Positions 55,075 through 64,000 of a stretch of DNA of 64,000 nt are shown one piece after another (positions within the stretch are counted from its first letter, which is position 1; each line of letters begins with the position of its first letter). The position numbers and the translations under genes are program-made. This stretch comes from Spirochaetaceae bacterium (GTDB lineage: Bacteria > Spirochaetota > Spirochaetia > DSM-27196 > SKKC01). Where the stretch lies: NCBI GenBank assembly GCA_007694005.1, contig RECN01000063.1, forward strand, positions 1-64,000, in the 5' to 3' direction. Under the pieces are notes generated by a model. The model worked only from the letters and a program-made list of their open reading frames with translations, made no database searches and was not told where the DNA came from.

Positions 55075-56244
55075 ATGACTGACACTCCGGCCACCTCCGC
55101 TGCGCGGATCATTTCGATCGAAACCAGCGTGCCACAGCACCAATATACACAGGAACAGGCGCTCGCGTTCATGAAAGCCGTTCCTTCGTATGGAAACGAC
55201 GAACGAGCCTTTCTTGATCGCATCTACCCGCCGAGCGCGATAGGCTGCCGGTACTCGACGATAGCTGATTTCGGGCGCTCGCCGGAGGAGTACGACTTCT
55301 TCTCGCGTTCAGCGGATCTGCTTCCGGAGCCTCTTCTGGAGAAGCGCAATGCCATGTACGTCGAGGCCGCGCCACGGATCGCTTCAGAGGCCGCACGCAA
55401 GGCCCTCGACGCTGCTCCCGGTGTCGATGCGCAATCGGTGACGCACATTGTTTCGGCAAGCTGTACCGGCTTCTCCGCGCCCGGGGTGGATCTTGCCATA
55501 CAGCGCAGCCTCGGTCTCCCGGCTTCGACACGGCGCATACACATCGGATTCATGGGTTGTTACGCTGCGGTGCCCGCACTGCGCACCGCACGGGACATAC
55601 TCTGCGCTGATCCTGCGGCGGTCGTGCTGGTCGTTTGTGTGGAGCTCTGCAGTCTGCACTTTCAGCTGAAGCCCGACAGAGAACAGATGGTTGCAAACTC
55701 GCTCTTTGCCGATGGAGCCGCAGCAGCGGTCGTGGTGAACCCGATGCGCGCCGGGGACGGCGTCGAGACCCAGACCGGCGCCGGGGCGGGGTTCGATCTG
55801 CTTGACTTCGAAACGGCCCTGCTCGATGACAGCGAGCAGGACATGGCCTGGACCATCGGCAGTATAGCCTTTGACATGCGACTGTCCGCCTACGTACCCA
55901 AGATTGTCCAGAAGAACATACAACCGGTGCTGAACACGCTGCTCGGTCGTAACAGGCTCACTCAGGACGACCTCGTGCGATGGGCCATACACCCCGGCGG
56001 CCGGGCGGTGCTCGAACGGGTCAGCCGGGGTCTCGGCTTCGACCCTCCGGGCCTGGAAGACAGCTATGCGGTTCTCAACGAGTACGGAAACATGAGTTCG
56101 CCGACCATACTCTTCGTACTCCGCAAGACAATGGAAGCGCTCAGGCAGAACGCACAGCCCGGGCCGGTGGTTGCAGCCGCCTTCGGGCCGGGACTCACCG
56201 TCGAGTCGGCCCTCATGGCTTACACCGAGGGGACGGAGCACTAG
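55075..56244 (+). CDS. Type III polyketide synthase
   Basis: A 389-residue homodimeric chalcone-synthase-like enzyme. The catalytic triad is intact: Cys162 (GFMGCYAAVPAL), His306 (WAIHPGGRAVL) and Asn339 (NEYGNMSSPT). It extends an acyl-CoA starter with malonyl-CoA and cyclises it to an alkyl-resorcinol, pyrone or similar ring; starter and ring type cannot be read with confidence. AAGGA lies before the ATG at 55075; the frame extends further upstream through the divergent gene but without family support. One base separates it from the next methyltransferase gene. Confidence 0.93.
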   Translation: MTDTPATSAARIISIETSVPQHQYTQEQALAFMKAVPSYGNDERAFLDRIYPPSAIGCRYSTIADFGRSPEEYDFFSRSADLLPEPLLEKRNAMYVEAAPRIASEAARKALDAAPGVDAQSVTHIVSASCTGFSAPGVDLAIQRSLGLPASTRRIHIGFMGCYAAVPALRTARDILCADPAAVVLVVCVELCSLHFQLKPDREQMVANSLFADGAAAAVVVNPMRAGDGVETQTGAGAGFDLLDFETALLDDSEQDMAWTIGSIAFDMRLSAYVPKIVQKNIQPVLNTLLGRNRLTQDDLVRWAIHPGGRAVLERVSRGLGFDPPGLEDSYAVLNEYGNMSSPTILFVLRKTMEALRQNAQPGPVVAAAFGPGLTVESALMAYTEGTEH

Positions 56245-56245
56245 G

Positions 56246-56962
56246 ATGAGCAGGACGGGATACTTCGGTCGCTTTCAGCATCGGGAGTGGGTAGAAGAGC
56301 TCATGGACGATCCCAACGGAGACGTCACACGACTGCACCGGACGCTGCGTCAGTTCAGGTTCATTAACCGATTCTTCTCACGCGTACATCGACCGCTCGT
56401 CGAGATGGTCCTGAACGACATGACCACAGAACGGATCTATACGCTTCTGGACATAGGCGCCGGTGACGGCGATATCGCGCGGCGACTAATACGCGCCGCA
56501 CGGAAACGGGGTCTGGACCTGCGCATTACCTGCATCGACGCGGACGAGCGCATTGCCACGTGGTGCCGCGAGCAGTGTTCGGCCTATCCGGAAATCGAGG
56601 TGCTGCACGCGCGGCACGACTCCCTGCAGAGGCGATTCGATTACGTGTTCTCCAATCACGTGCTGCATCACCTTGATGACGAAAGTGCAGTCGGCTTTCT
56701 CAGCAGTATGGATCGCATAGCCGACAGACGGATCATAATCAGCGACCTCGAGCGCAGCGCGTTTTCGTACGCTGCGTTCTCAGTGTTTGCTTTCCTCGCC
56801 TTCCACCGCAGCTTCGCACGCGTAGACGGTCAGAGGTCGCTGCGAAGGGCCTTCCGGAGAGAAGAAGTGCAGACGCTTCTTTCACAAACGAGCTGGGGGG
56901 CGAGGGCGCGCGTACACGCGGCATTCCCCGCCCACATGCTCATCGTTTGCGAGTTCGCTTAA
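56246..56962 (+). CDS. Class I SAM-dependent methyltransferase of the polyketide cluster
   Basis: A 238-residue enzyme. The SAM motif LLDIGAGDGDIARRL lies near residue 68, followed by CIDADERIATWC and YVFSNHVLHHLDDESAV. It most resembles methyltransferases that follow type III polyketide synthases and act on the ring or hydroxyl groups. The ATG is one base after the synthase stop, so the two are made together. The last 23 bases overlap the convergent GH13 gene. Confidence 0.85.
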   Translation: MSRTGYFGRFQHREWVEELMDDPNGDVTRLHRTLRQFRFINRFFSRVHRPLVEMVLNDMTTERIYTLLDIGAGDGDIARRLIRAARKRGLDLRITCIDADERIATWCREQCSAYPEIEVLHARHDSLQRRFDYVFSNHVLHHLDDESAVGFLSSMDRIADRRIIISDLERSAFSYAAFSVFAFLAFHRSFARVDGQRSLRRAFRREEVQTLLSQTSWGARARVHAAFPAHMLIVCEFA

Positions 56963-59900
56963 CCCTAACCGCCTCGGCCGCTGCTTCTAGAGAAGCGGTG
57001 AGCAGCTCAAGCTTGTATTCCGCCTGAGCGTTCGCCTTTGACAGGATCGCACACACGTCTTCAACCCGGGCCAGAGCCGCAAGCGAGGCCTCCTCAGTGG
57101 GTTTCTTTACCCGCGAGGAAACGCTCTTCGTGGTGCCGGAAGACAAGGCTTCCGGGTCGTCGTCGCGCGTAGTCGCAGCCTTCAGATACGGAGACTCAGG
57201 AAGATCATCCCCGACTGCCTCGTCGAGTGCCGCGATGGCGCCGCTGTATTTCAGGCGAAAGAGCAGATCTTCAAAGCCTTCGGCTCTATACCACAGGATA
57301 TCTCCACCCCGGTTGACACCGAGGTGTTCGGCTACGCGATGGTCGTCGAGAATTTCGGTCATAAGCTCCAGAGACAGCTGTTCCGGGGCGGTCTTCGTCG
57401 GATAGGCCGACTGCCACGATCGAAACGTCAACGCCGGTTCAAGAGGGCCTGAACCGGTGATTTCCATCCATTTCCACCCGAGCATGAGATCCTCGACGGT
57501 ACTGACGGCATCGTAGTGCAGTGCCGAGTCGGGCGATTCGTCAAACCCGTCATTCAGCAGCGAGAGCGGTTCGAGCAGCAGGTAGCCAATCAGCTCGTCA
57601 AAGGACTGTTCGTCACCTGCGAGTCGCGCGAAAAATCCCCGCCAGGCATCACTCAGGACCGGCGAAAGACTGCTCAGGAGCTCGAAGACCGTGCACCGCC
57701 TGACAAAATGGCGCGCAGCCTCAGCGGCATCGCCTGACAGTTCCGACTCACGGAGAACCGCCCCGGCAAATGCCTCGTATGCGTCGGTGAGCGCCTCCCG
57801 GTCGGATGGTGTGAGCGGTCGTTTTTCTTCGAAGACGGCTCGCAATCGGGTCACCGCATCGCCGTCGATCAGTTCCTCGAATGCAGCGTGAAGCGGCTTG
57901 AGGAACTGCTGTTTCAATGCCTGATCCACATCGGGGACCCCTGCTCCGCCGAGCTCGTCGCACAACTGCCGGTAGTGACCATCCGCTGAATCCACGACAT
58001 CGTAGATGTCTACGAAGACCTGTGTTTCGTAACCTTCCAGAATTACGGCCATTCCCCGCTCGTGTATTTCTGTCGCTCTGCGGATATACCAGAGGTCTGA
58101 TACGTGTTCGTGCAGAATGACGTAGCAGTCGCCCTGGTTCCGCACCTCGAGGGCTTCACCGAGCGTGCGACTGCTCATAGTCTCGTCCTCCCCACGCTTC
58201 ACCGCCGTGGAGTGCATGATCGAGCCGACAACCCGGTCGTAGGCGTTGTTGTACAGCACGAGACTCTTCGCCCCGTCGACCTGATTCGAGTACGCAAAAA
58301 CACTCTCTGCGACGCCTCCGTGCTCGCGATGCACATCGTACAGCTCAAAGGCTTCTACCTCGGCGAACATCCAGCGCCGGCGGGCCAGAGGAAAAATCTC
58401 GCGTTCGTGGCGGGCAACCAGATCTACATCGACGGACTCATCCCAGTACGCCTTCGAGTACTCCATGCCGTACTTCTCGGCGTATCCTTCGATCTGTCCG
58501 TGGCCGATCATCGGAAGACCGGGCATGGTCAGCATAAGCGTGGCGACACCAAAATACTTGTCACCCTTGCCGAACTGGGCCACAGCGGTTTCTTCGTCAG
58601 GGTTGTTCATGAAGTTCACGAAACGCTTGAGGATCTGGGGGTCAAACTCCAGGGTGTTCTTGACCGTCTGACGATACTTTTCGTTCTCCTCGTTCTTGAG
58701 CATGTTCATGAACGCGCTGTTGTACACCCGGTGCATGCCAAGCGTGCGAACGAAGTAGCCTTCCATCATCCAGAATGCTTCGGCGAGAAGGAGCGTGTCG
58801 GGAACCTCGGCGGCTACCCGATCGACGACGTCGCGCCAGAACTCCCTGGGCATGTGCTTGAGAAAGTCGTCCTTCATCATGCCGTGTTCGGAACGGCTTG
58901 CGATATCACCACCGGAACCCGGCTCAGGATACCAGAGCCGCTGCACGTGCTTGCGGGCCAGGGTCATGGCGGCGTCGAAACGAATAATCGAGAAGTTCCG
59001 CGCGACCTGCAGGATGGTCTGAATAACCGCTTCGCGTACGTCTTCACGGATGAAATCGAGCTGTGCGGTATCGTTCCAGGGCATCTGCGTTCCGTCGTTC
59101 CCGTGGTAAATGAAGCGCTCTTCTCCGCTGCGATGATCAACCCGCTTGAACACGACAGCGGCGTCCGTGCGGTCGTAGTAGTGGTCTTCAAGATAGATTC
59201 CGGTGTCGGGCTTCGTCGAAAGGTTCTCTCCGTTAAAACTGTAGCTCGGAAAAGGCGGGTGGGGCAGCTGTACGAACCAGTCGGGGTGTTCGTGCATCCA
59301 GGCGGAGTCAATGCCCGTGTGATTCGGTACCATGTCGCTCGCGAGACGTATGCCACGCTGCTCGCAGCGCGCCCGGAGGTTGTCCAGAGCGTCCCAGCCA
59401 CCAAGCTGGGCGGCAATCTGATAGTCGTGCAGGGAGTATGCACTCGCTTCGGCATCCGGATTTCCGCAGAGGTGCTTGATCCGTTTCGATGCAGCGCTCC
59501 GCTCCCACAGACCGATAAGCCACAGTCCGGTGAAACCACAGGAGGCAATGCGATCAAGCTCCTCATTGGGAACCTGGTCGAGTCGGCGTATCTCGTACCC
59601 GTACTCCCGGCTCAGCTGGTCAAGCCAGACAAGCGTCGTCTTGGCGAGAAGCACGACGCGGGGCATCCAGAAGCGGTCCGGGCTGAAACGCTTGCCGGAA
59701 AGACCCGCCTCGTAATCGGCGTCACCGTACTCAAGAACACGGGTTTCGCCGGGACCTCCGGTGCGTCCAAGAGCCATTGCGTCTTCGCGCAGAAAATCAA
59801 GACCCCGCAGCAGACGAAACAGAAACTTGCCAATGAGATGACCCCAGCGCTCGCGAATGTAGGCGAGCTGGTCGTAAAGCGAGTCGGGGTAGAGCCGCAT

Positions 59901-60563
59901 GGGTTCGGACAGAAAGGACATGAGGTCCTCCCCTTTAGCGCCGAACGGCTCCTCGCGCGATAGAAAGGTTTCAAGCTCCTGTACGACCGCCGGATATACG
60001 GGATCGAGCCGAAGCGCACTATCGTCGAACAGCTCCTGAAACGGTGCATAGGCCGGATTCCGGTTTTCAAGAACGAGCAGCAGCATTTCTTCGAGCGCTA
60101 CCTCGCGGCCGGTCTCACCTTCGAACTCGGCGTCGAGATAGTCGGCTACCGACATTCGCTTATGGTACACGTCCTGGGGGGGGAAGGCTTCAACATACCG
60201 CACCAGCAGATCGTCAATCTGCTTCGAAGAGAACCGGTCGACAAGCGCTTCCCGCGCGCGGGCAAACACGTCATTACTTGTCTGTTCGCGGTACTGGAAA
60301 ACCACGTAGTGCATGATCTCTTCGATCAGCCCCATGGAGTAAATGTCAGACGTATAGACGGTCTGTCCGGGTTCCGAACGGATGTCGCGGGTGCTGTTGA
60401 TCCGCTGGCTGAAGAGCCTGCAGGCGTGCAGATCGGCGAACACCGCGTGTCCGTGGAGTGAGAACACCCTGTGGTCGAAACCGTAGCGTTTTCGGGCGGC
60501 AAGCGAGACATGAAACTCGCGGGCAAGAGGTGAGAAAACCTGTTCGCAGGGTGGTATCGTCAT
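56940..60563 (-). CDS. Very large GH13-family glycosidase/glucanotransferase
   Basis: A 1207-residue enzyme without signal peptide, so probably cytoplasmic. A helical N-terminal region (1-290) precedes a GH13 barrel (about 300-800): region I SDMVPNH at 409-415, region II IIRFDAA with nucleophile D530, region III LLLAEAF with acid E595, and region IV NNPD at 653-656. Region IV normally reads NHD; the His is replaced by Pro, as in some transferases such as GlgE. About 350 further C-terminal residues are unassigned. Its ATG overlaps the TGA of malQ. It probably works with MalQ on maltodextrin or glycogen. Confidence 0.85.
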   Translation of the reverse strand: MTIPPCEQVFSPLAREFHVSLAARKRYGFDHRVFSLHGHAVFADLHACRLFSQRINSTRDIRSEPGQTVYTSDIYSMGLIEEIMHYVVFQYREQTSNDVFARAREALVDRFSSKQIDDLLVRYVEAFPPQDVYHKRMSVADYLDAEFEGETGREVALEEMLLLVLENRNPAYAPFQELFDDSALRLDPVYPAVVQELETFLSREEPFGAKGEDLMSFLSEPMRLYPDSLYDQLAYIRERWGHLIGKFLFRLLRGLDFLREDAMALGRTGGPGETRVLEYGDADYEAGLSGKRFSPDRFWMPRVVLLAKTTLVWLDQLSREYGYEIRRLDQVPNEELDRIASCGFTGLWLIGLWERSAASKRIKHLCGNPDAEASAYSLHDYQIAAQLGGWDALDNLRARCEQRGIRLASDMVPNHTGIDSAWMHEHPDWFVQLPHPPFPSYSFNGENLSTKPDTGIYLEDHYYDRTDAAVVFKRVDHRSGEERFIYHGNDGTQMPWNDTAQLDFIREDVREAVIQTILQVARNFSIIRFDAAMTLARKHVQRLWYPEPGSGGDIASRSEHGMMKDDFLKHMPREFWRDVVDRVAAEVPDTLLLAEAFWMMEGYFVRTLGMHRVYNSAFMNMLKNEENEKYRQTVKNTLEFDPQILKRFVNFMNNPDEETAVAQFGKGDKYFGVATLMLTMPGLPMIGHGQIEGYAEKYGMEYSKAYWDESVDVDLVARHEREIFPLARRRWMFAEVEAFELYDVHREHGGVAESVFAYSNQVDGAKSLVLYNNAYDRVVGSIMHSTAVKRGEDETMSSRTLGEALEVRNQGDCYVILHEHVSDLWYIRRATEIHERGMAVILEGYETQVFVDIYDVVDSADGHYRQLCDELGGAGVPDVDQALKQQFLKPLHAAFEELIDGDAVTRLRAVFEEKRPLTPSDREALTDAYEAFAGAVLRESELSGDAAEAARHFVRRCTVFELLSSLSPVLSDAWRGFFARLAGDEQSFDELIGYLLLEPLSLLNDGFDESPDSALHYDAVSTVEDLMLGWKWMEITGSGPLEPALTFRSWQSAYPTKTAPEQLSLELMTEILDDHRVAEHLGVNRGGDILWYRAEGFEDLLFRLKYSGAIAALDEAVGDDLPESPYLKAATTRDDDPEALSSGTTKSVSSRVKKPTEEASLAALARVEDVCAILSKANAQAEYKLELLTASLEAAAEAVRVKRTRKR

Positions 60564-62551
60564 AGCGCCTCCTCGGGCTGTCTCCTGGCGTCGACAAGAT
60601 CCCGTATTCGATCCATGAATCCGGGATGCTCTTCGAGTTCGCCGGTCGTGCGTGGAATCCGGTAGGTCCAGTTCTCGCTGTTGTACGTACCCGGTACGTT
60701 TATCCGTTCATCTTCCGGGTCGTCGGGCACCATATCTCCGCACAGACTCATAAGGTCCTGTACCTGAAACATACACAGGGCACTACCCGTACCGGCAAGT
60801 GCGGTCAGAACCTGCCGTGCAACCTCGGGCGTATACTCGGCCGGTGCCGGCTCAGGAAGACCTAACGCAGCCCAGAATCCCTCGCGCGCATCAGGGTCTT
60901 CGTACCACCAGCCGCGCAGTGAACTGGTGTCGTGCACACTCGCGGCGCACACGCTCAAGTAGGGAAACCCCGACGGCGCCACGAAAGGTTCACCAGGCGT
61001 GTTCCATTCCCGCGTCCAGCGGGGGACCCGCAGACCCAGAATGCCGAGCTCTTGAAGCACCCGCGGCACGCAGTCAGGTACGACTCCGAGATCTTCCGCG
61101 CAGGCGAGCATGCGCACGGTCGAACACATGAAACCCAGAAGTTCACGCCCGTGTTCTTCCCATACCTGCTGGCTTTCAAGGTCTGCCCGGGCGACAAGCG
61201 CCTCAAAAGCCGTTTTCTCGTCATTGGTCAGGGACTGATACCGGCTACATTCGCGGAACACCCAGGTGGCCGTGTAACGGTTCCTGCCTATGTTCAGCAG
61301 GGCACGATCCCGGTACAGCTCTAGCAGAGCACCTTTGTGCTCATCCGATACCGGAAGCGCGTGGATATCGCGCTCACCGGCGATCTCAGACGAAAAGAGG
61401 TACAGATCCTCGTCGCCGATCCGGGAGAAGCAGCGCTCGGCAGCCGCGGGATCAGCATATCCGTCGAAAATATCCCGAACCTGCTCCCCGGATATGTGGG
61501 GCTCGGAGAGCCATCGGATACGGCCTTCGTCGAGCCCTGCCGACAGAAGTTCATCGACGGTGAGGTAGCGGGAGGGACGAAAATACCCGAGCATGCCACT
61601 TTCGTTTGCGGCGGGAACCGCCCAGATCCGGAAGAACCCCAGGACGTGGTCGATGCGAAACAGGTGAAAATACTTGTCGGCCTGATACAGACGATTCTTC
61701 CACCAGGCGTAGCCTGCCCGCTTCATGACATCCCAGTCATACAGGGGGAAACCCCAGTTCTGGCCGTCCCGACTGAACATGTCCGGGGGTGCTCCCGCGC
61801 GCAAATCGCGACGGAAAGACTCCCGGTGCAGCCAGACGTCGGCCGAGTCATCGTTCATGAGGATAGGAATGTCCCCTTTCAGGTACACGCCGAGGGCTTC
61901 AAGCCGTTCCACCGCCTGTGACAACTGCTTTTCAAGGCGCATCTGCATCCACGCGTAAAACAGCAGGTCCGTCCGATGAGCCTCATTGTCCCATACCGCA
62001 TCGATGTCATCCGGACCCGGATCAGTCAATTCGTTCCACTGCCACCACGCCGACTGCCCGTTTCTGTCCTTGTAGATTCTGAACACGGCATAGGGTTTCA
62101 CCCAGTCGTTTCGGCCGATCCATTCCTGAATCTCCCTCTCGGAGGAGGGGCTGCGCGTAACTGCCTCGTAGATGGTCCGCAGAATCGCAAACTTCGCATC
62201 GAGCACCTCGTGGTAGGCGACCGTCACACGCGCCTCGGCGTTTCGCCGCATCTGCTCGAGCAGGGGGGCAACCGTATCGGCTGTTCGGGAATCAGCCAGC
62301 TCCGGCAGATCCGAAATGCGCAGATAGATGGGGTGCAACGCGTAGGCGCTCAGCGCGCTGTAGGGACTCGAGTCGAAACCACTGTCGTTTATCGGGAGTA
62401 TCTGCAGCACCTGAAGACCGGAGTCGCGGCAGAGCCGGCCGAATCGGGGAAGATCCGCAAACTCTCCCACGCCGACATCCAGATCTCCCCGGAGCGCCGA
62501 GACCGGCACCGCAACTCCTGTCATAAAACCCTGTAATCCGGGAAAGTCCAT
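60560..62551 (-). CDS. malQ: 4-alpha-glucanotransferase (amylomaltase, GH77)
   Basis: A 663-residue GH77 enzyme that transfers maltodextrin segments between alpha-1,4-glucans. The nucleophile is D301 in FRIDHVLGFFRIW, the acid/base E486 in AEDLGVVP and the third carboxylate D541 in VHDTSSLRGWW. The start at 62551 has AAGGAG five bases upstream and overlaps the gamma-glutamyltransferase stop as TAATG; the frame is open further but lacks family support. Its own TGA overlaps the start of the GH13 gene as ATGA, so all three genes are translationally coupled. Confidence 0.95.
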   Translation of the reverse strand: MDFPGLQGFMTGVAVPVSALRGDLDVGVGEFADLPRFGRLCRDSGLQVLQILPINDSGFDSSPYSALSAYALHPIYLRISDLPELADSRTADTVAPLLEQMRRNAEARVTVAYHEVLDAKFAILRTIYEAVTRSPSSEREIQEWIGRNDWVKPYAVFRIYKDRNGQSAWWQWNELTDPGPDDIDAVWDNEAHRTDLLFYAWMQMRLEKQLSQAVERLEALGVYLKGDIPILMNDDSADVWLHRESFRRDLRAGAPPDMFSRDGQNWGFPLYDWDVMKRAGYAWWKNRLYQADKYFHLFRIDHVLGFFRIWAVPAANESGMLGYFRPSRYLTVDELLSAGLDEGRIRWLSEPHISGEQVRDIFDGYADPAAAERCFSRIGDEDLYLFSSEIAGERDIHALPVSDEHKGALLELYRDRALLNIGRNRYTATWVFRECSRYQSLTNDEKTAFEALVARADLESQQVWEEHGRELLGFMCSTVRMLACAEDLGVVPDCVPRVLQELGILGLRVPRWTREWNTPGEPFVAPSGFPYLSVCAASVHDTSSLRGWWYEDPDAREGFWAALGLPEPAPAEYTPEVARQVLTALAGTGSALCMFQVQDLMSLCGDMVPDDPEDERINVPGTYNSENWTYRIPRTTGELEEHPGFMDRIRDLVDARRQPEEAL

Positions 62552-64000
62552 TACAACTCCTTCCTGTGCATGCTCTCTGCGTTCGGGGCAATATCGTCGG
62601 ACAGCGCACAACCGTCACCCCTTCCGTCGCTGCCGGCGATGCATCCGTCCGCCGTCTTTCCTATGATCTGTCCGAGACCAAACTGATAGCGGTCACGCCC
62701 GGCGATCTCTTTCGTCCGGTGTCCTCGTGCGCTCAGAGCGGCAGCCAGTCGATCGCCTTCGGTTTCTTCCACCAGAACCGTCGCGTTCGGCTGCCCGTTG
62801 TCCAGCTGGAATCGCGGGCGGTCAAGCGCAGCCTGAGGATCGATGTCTGCGTCGACGAGCGAACTCACGACCTGGAGATGCCCCTGCGGCTGCATCATAC
62901 CACCCATGACCCCGATTACTGAATGCAGTCGGGCACGATCCGGCGTCGTTACGAGTCCGGGTATTATGGTGTGATAGGGTCGGCGACCGGGTCGCAGCGC
63001 ATTCGGATGATCCGGATCAAGCGAAAATCCATAGCCACGATTCTGCAGGCTGAATCCGCAGCCTTCCGGGACGATGCCGGTACCAAAGCCCATGAAGTTC
63101 GAGTTAATGAAACTGCACCCGTTCCCCTGCCGGTCGGTCACCGCGAGGTAGACCGTATCGTCTCCGACAGGAAGCGGCTCAACGGACCGCGTTCGATGCG
63201 GATAAAGCCCGCGCGCGATCTCTCCCGCTTCGACAACATCACGGGCCCGGGACCGGTCGATAAGCGCGGCCCTGCGTCGACCGTACTCATCGGACAGCAG
63301 ATCCTTAAGCGGTATCTCTACTTCGGCCGTATCGGCGACGCAGTAGGCGGCGTCGGCGAAGCCGAGGCGCATGGCTTCTACCATACAGTGCACAAAGCCA
63401 TCGTCAAGACCATCTCCGGCTTCGATATGGTTCAGACTGTTCAGCGCGAGCAGAGCGGCGATTCCCTGGCCGTTGGGAGGACATTCCCAGACCTCCACGT
63501 CCCGGTAGCGGACCGACACAGGCTCGACCCATTCACTGCGATGCGCTGCAAGGTCGGACATCTCCATGCAGCCGCCAGCTGTTCTGACTGCCGCCACGAT
63601 CCGCTCGGCGACAGCACCCGTGTAAAAGGGCTGCGCTCCTGACTCGGCAAAGGTCTGAAGCACCCCGGCGAGGCCCGGATTTCTGAAGCGCTCACCGACT
63701 CGAGGCCCGCGGCCGGCTATGGTCAGTTCGTGACCGAAGGCCGTGTGGGCGAGCTGCTTCTCCGCGCCGGCGCCCCACCAGAGCGAGGTCATGGGAGCGA
63801 CGGGGAAGCCCTCTTCGGCAAGTCTGATTGCGGTCGCGACAACGTCTTCGCGGGGAAGGCGACCGAAACGCTCAAGCAGGTCCTGCCAGGCAGCGGGTGC
63901 ACCTGGAACCGTCACGGTATGCGCGTGAAAACGGGGCAGGTCAGCGCCTAAGCCCTCTGCACGGAGCCGGGCTATGCTCAGGGCTTCCGGTGCGCGACCA
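62551..64000 (-). CDS. Gamma-glutamyltransferase-family protein (5' end outside the window)
   Basis: The frame stays open to the window edge: upstream of the first possible GTG at 63915 it reads ARLRAEGLGADLPRFHAHTV and continues as TVPGAPAAWQDLLERFG, typical GGT sequence, so the gene is cut at 64000. The autocatalytic threonine is expected in GDDTVYLAVTDRQGNGCSF; later motifs are NSNFMGFGTGIV and GGMMQPQGHLQV. The form resembles YwrD-like cytoplasmic or atypical GGTs more than secreted Ggt. It hydrolyses or transfers gamma-glutamyl groups of glutathione-like compounds. Its stop overlaps the malQ start. Confidence 0.9.
   Translation of the reverse strand, partial: GRAPEALSIARLRAEGLGADLPRFHAHTVTVPGAPAAWQDLLERFGRLPREDVVATAIRLAEEGFPVAPMTSLWWGAGAEKQLAHTAFGHELTIAGRGPRVGERFRNPGLAGVLQTFAESGAQPFYTGAVAERIVAAVRTAGGCMEMSDLAAHRSEWVEPVSVRYRDVEVWECPPNGQGIAALLALNSLNHIEAGDGLDDGFVHCMVEAMRLGFADAAYCVADTAEVEIPLKDLLSDEYGRRRAALIDRSRARDVVEAGEIARGLYPHRTRSVEPLPVGDDTVYLAVTDRQGNGCSFINSNFMGFGTGIVPEGCGFSLQNRGYGFSLDPDHPNALRPGRRPYHTIIPGLVTTPDRARLHSVIGVMGGMMQPQGHLQVVSSLVDADIDPQAALDRPRFQLDNGQPNATVLVEETEGDRLAAALSARGHRTKEIAGRDRYQFGLGQIIGKTADGCIAGSDGRGDGCALSDDIAPNAESMHRKEL

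Noticed and set aside
58104-59963. Open frame of 619 codons on the plus strand
   Set aside because: It is antisense to the GH13 gene, whose catalytic motifs are intact. Long antisense frames are expected at this base composition and the translation has no recognisable motif.
1-64000. CRISPR arrays, transposases, integrases, prophage genes
   Set aside because: No regularly spaced repeats and no recombinase or phage protein motifs were noticed on either strand.

Overview
The window looks like chromosomal DNA from a free-living spirochaete (Spirochaetota, Spirochaetaceae-like, probably a salt-exposed relative of Spirochaeta). The pointers are an EF-G of the spirochaete EF-G1 type, a two-gene phenylalanyl-tRNA synthetase of the archaeal/eukaryotic type known from spirochaetes, a CarD-family regulator, spirochaete-style secreted coiled-coil proteins and a glycine betaine ABC transporter. 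This is inferred from remembered protein families, not from a search. Coding density is high on both strands. I saw no rRNA, tRNA, CRISPR array, insertion sequence or prophage.

Layout. 1-7 kb: thioredoxin, a CorC/HlyC-type membrane protein, a structured intergenic stretch ending in a clear terminator, leuS, a putative lipoprotein and an unknown protein. 7-12 kb: aromatic metabolism, with a DAHP synthase-prephenate dehydratase fusion and, 1.6 kb away, a class II DAHP synthase of unrelated sequence; a lytic transglycosylase and a TylF-like methyltransferase lie between them. 12-18 kb: a secreted coiled-coil protein, alanine dehydrogenase followed by a peptide-binding protein, a small membrane protein, carD and nth. 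18-25.6 kb (minus strand): a RecA/KaiC-like ATPase, fusA, and a three-gene set of a membrane class III nucleotide cyclase and two coiled-coil envelope proteins. 25.7-30.6 kb: a purine permease and a glycine betaine ABC transporter. 30.7-38.6 kb: ThrH, a receiver-Hpt protein, a protein joining a cyclic-nucleotide-binding domain to a nucleoside-phosphorylase-like domain, its unknown neighbour, and pheT/pheS. 38.8-45.3 kb: a CTP-dependent kinase-like membrane protein, further envelope proteins, proS, a DAACS transporter and a degenerate SDR-like protein.

45.4-57 kb is the accessory part: a TetR regulator with an operator-like repeat, an RND efflux operon containing an extra lipoprotein, and, 9 bases after the TolC gene, a small polyketide cluster (FAD monooxygenase, UbiE-type methyltransferase, type III polyketide synthase, second methyltransferase). 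By analogy with bacterial phenolic-lipid operons this could make a methylated, hydroxylated alkyl-phenol or quinone, and the pump might export it. 57-64 kb is a minus-strand operon of gamma-glutamyltransferase (cut by the window edge), 4-alpha-glucanotransferase and a 1207-residue GH13 enzyme, joined by overlapping stop and start codons.

Points most worth attention: the cyclic-nucleotide-binding/nucleoside-phosphorylase-like fusion protein together with a nearby cyclase that lacks the usual adenine-selecting lysine; the polyketide-plus-efflux locus; the two DAHP synthases; and a recurring promoter layout with the -10 box only 6-10 bases before the start codon and no Shine-Dalgarno, which suggests many leaderless mRNAs.
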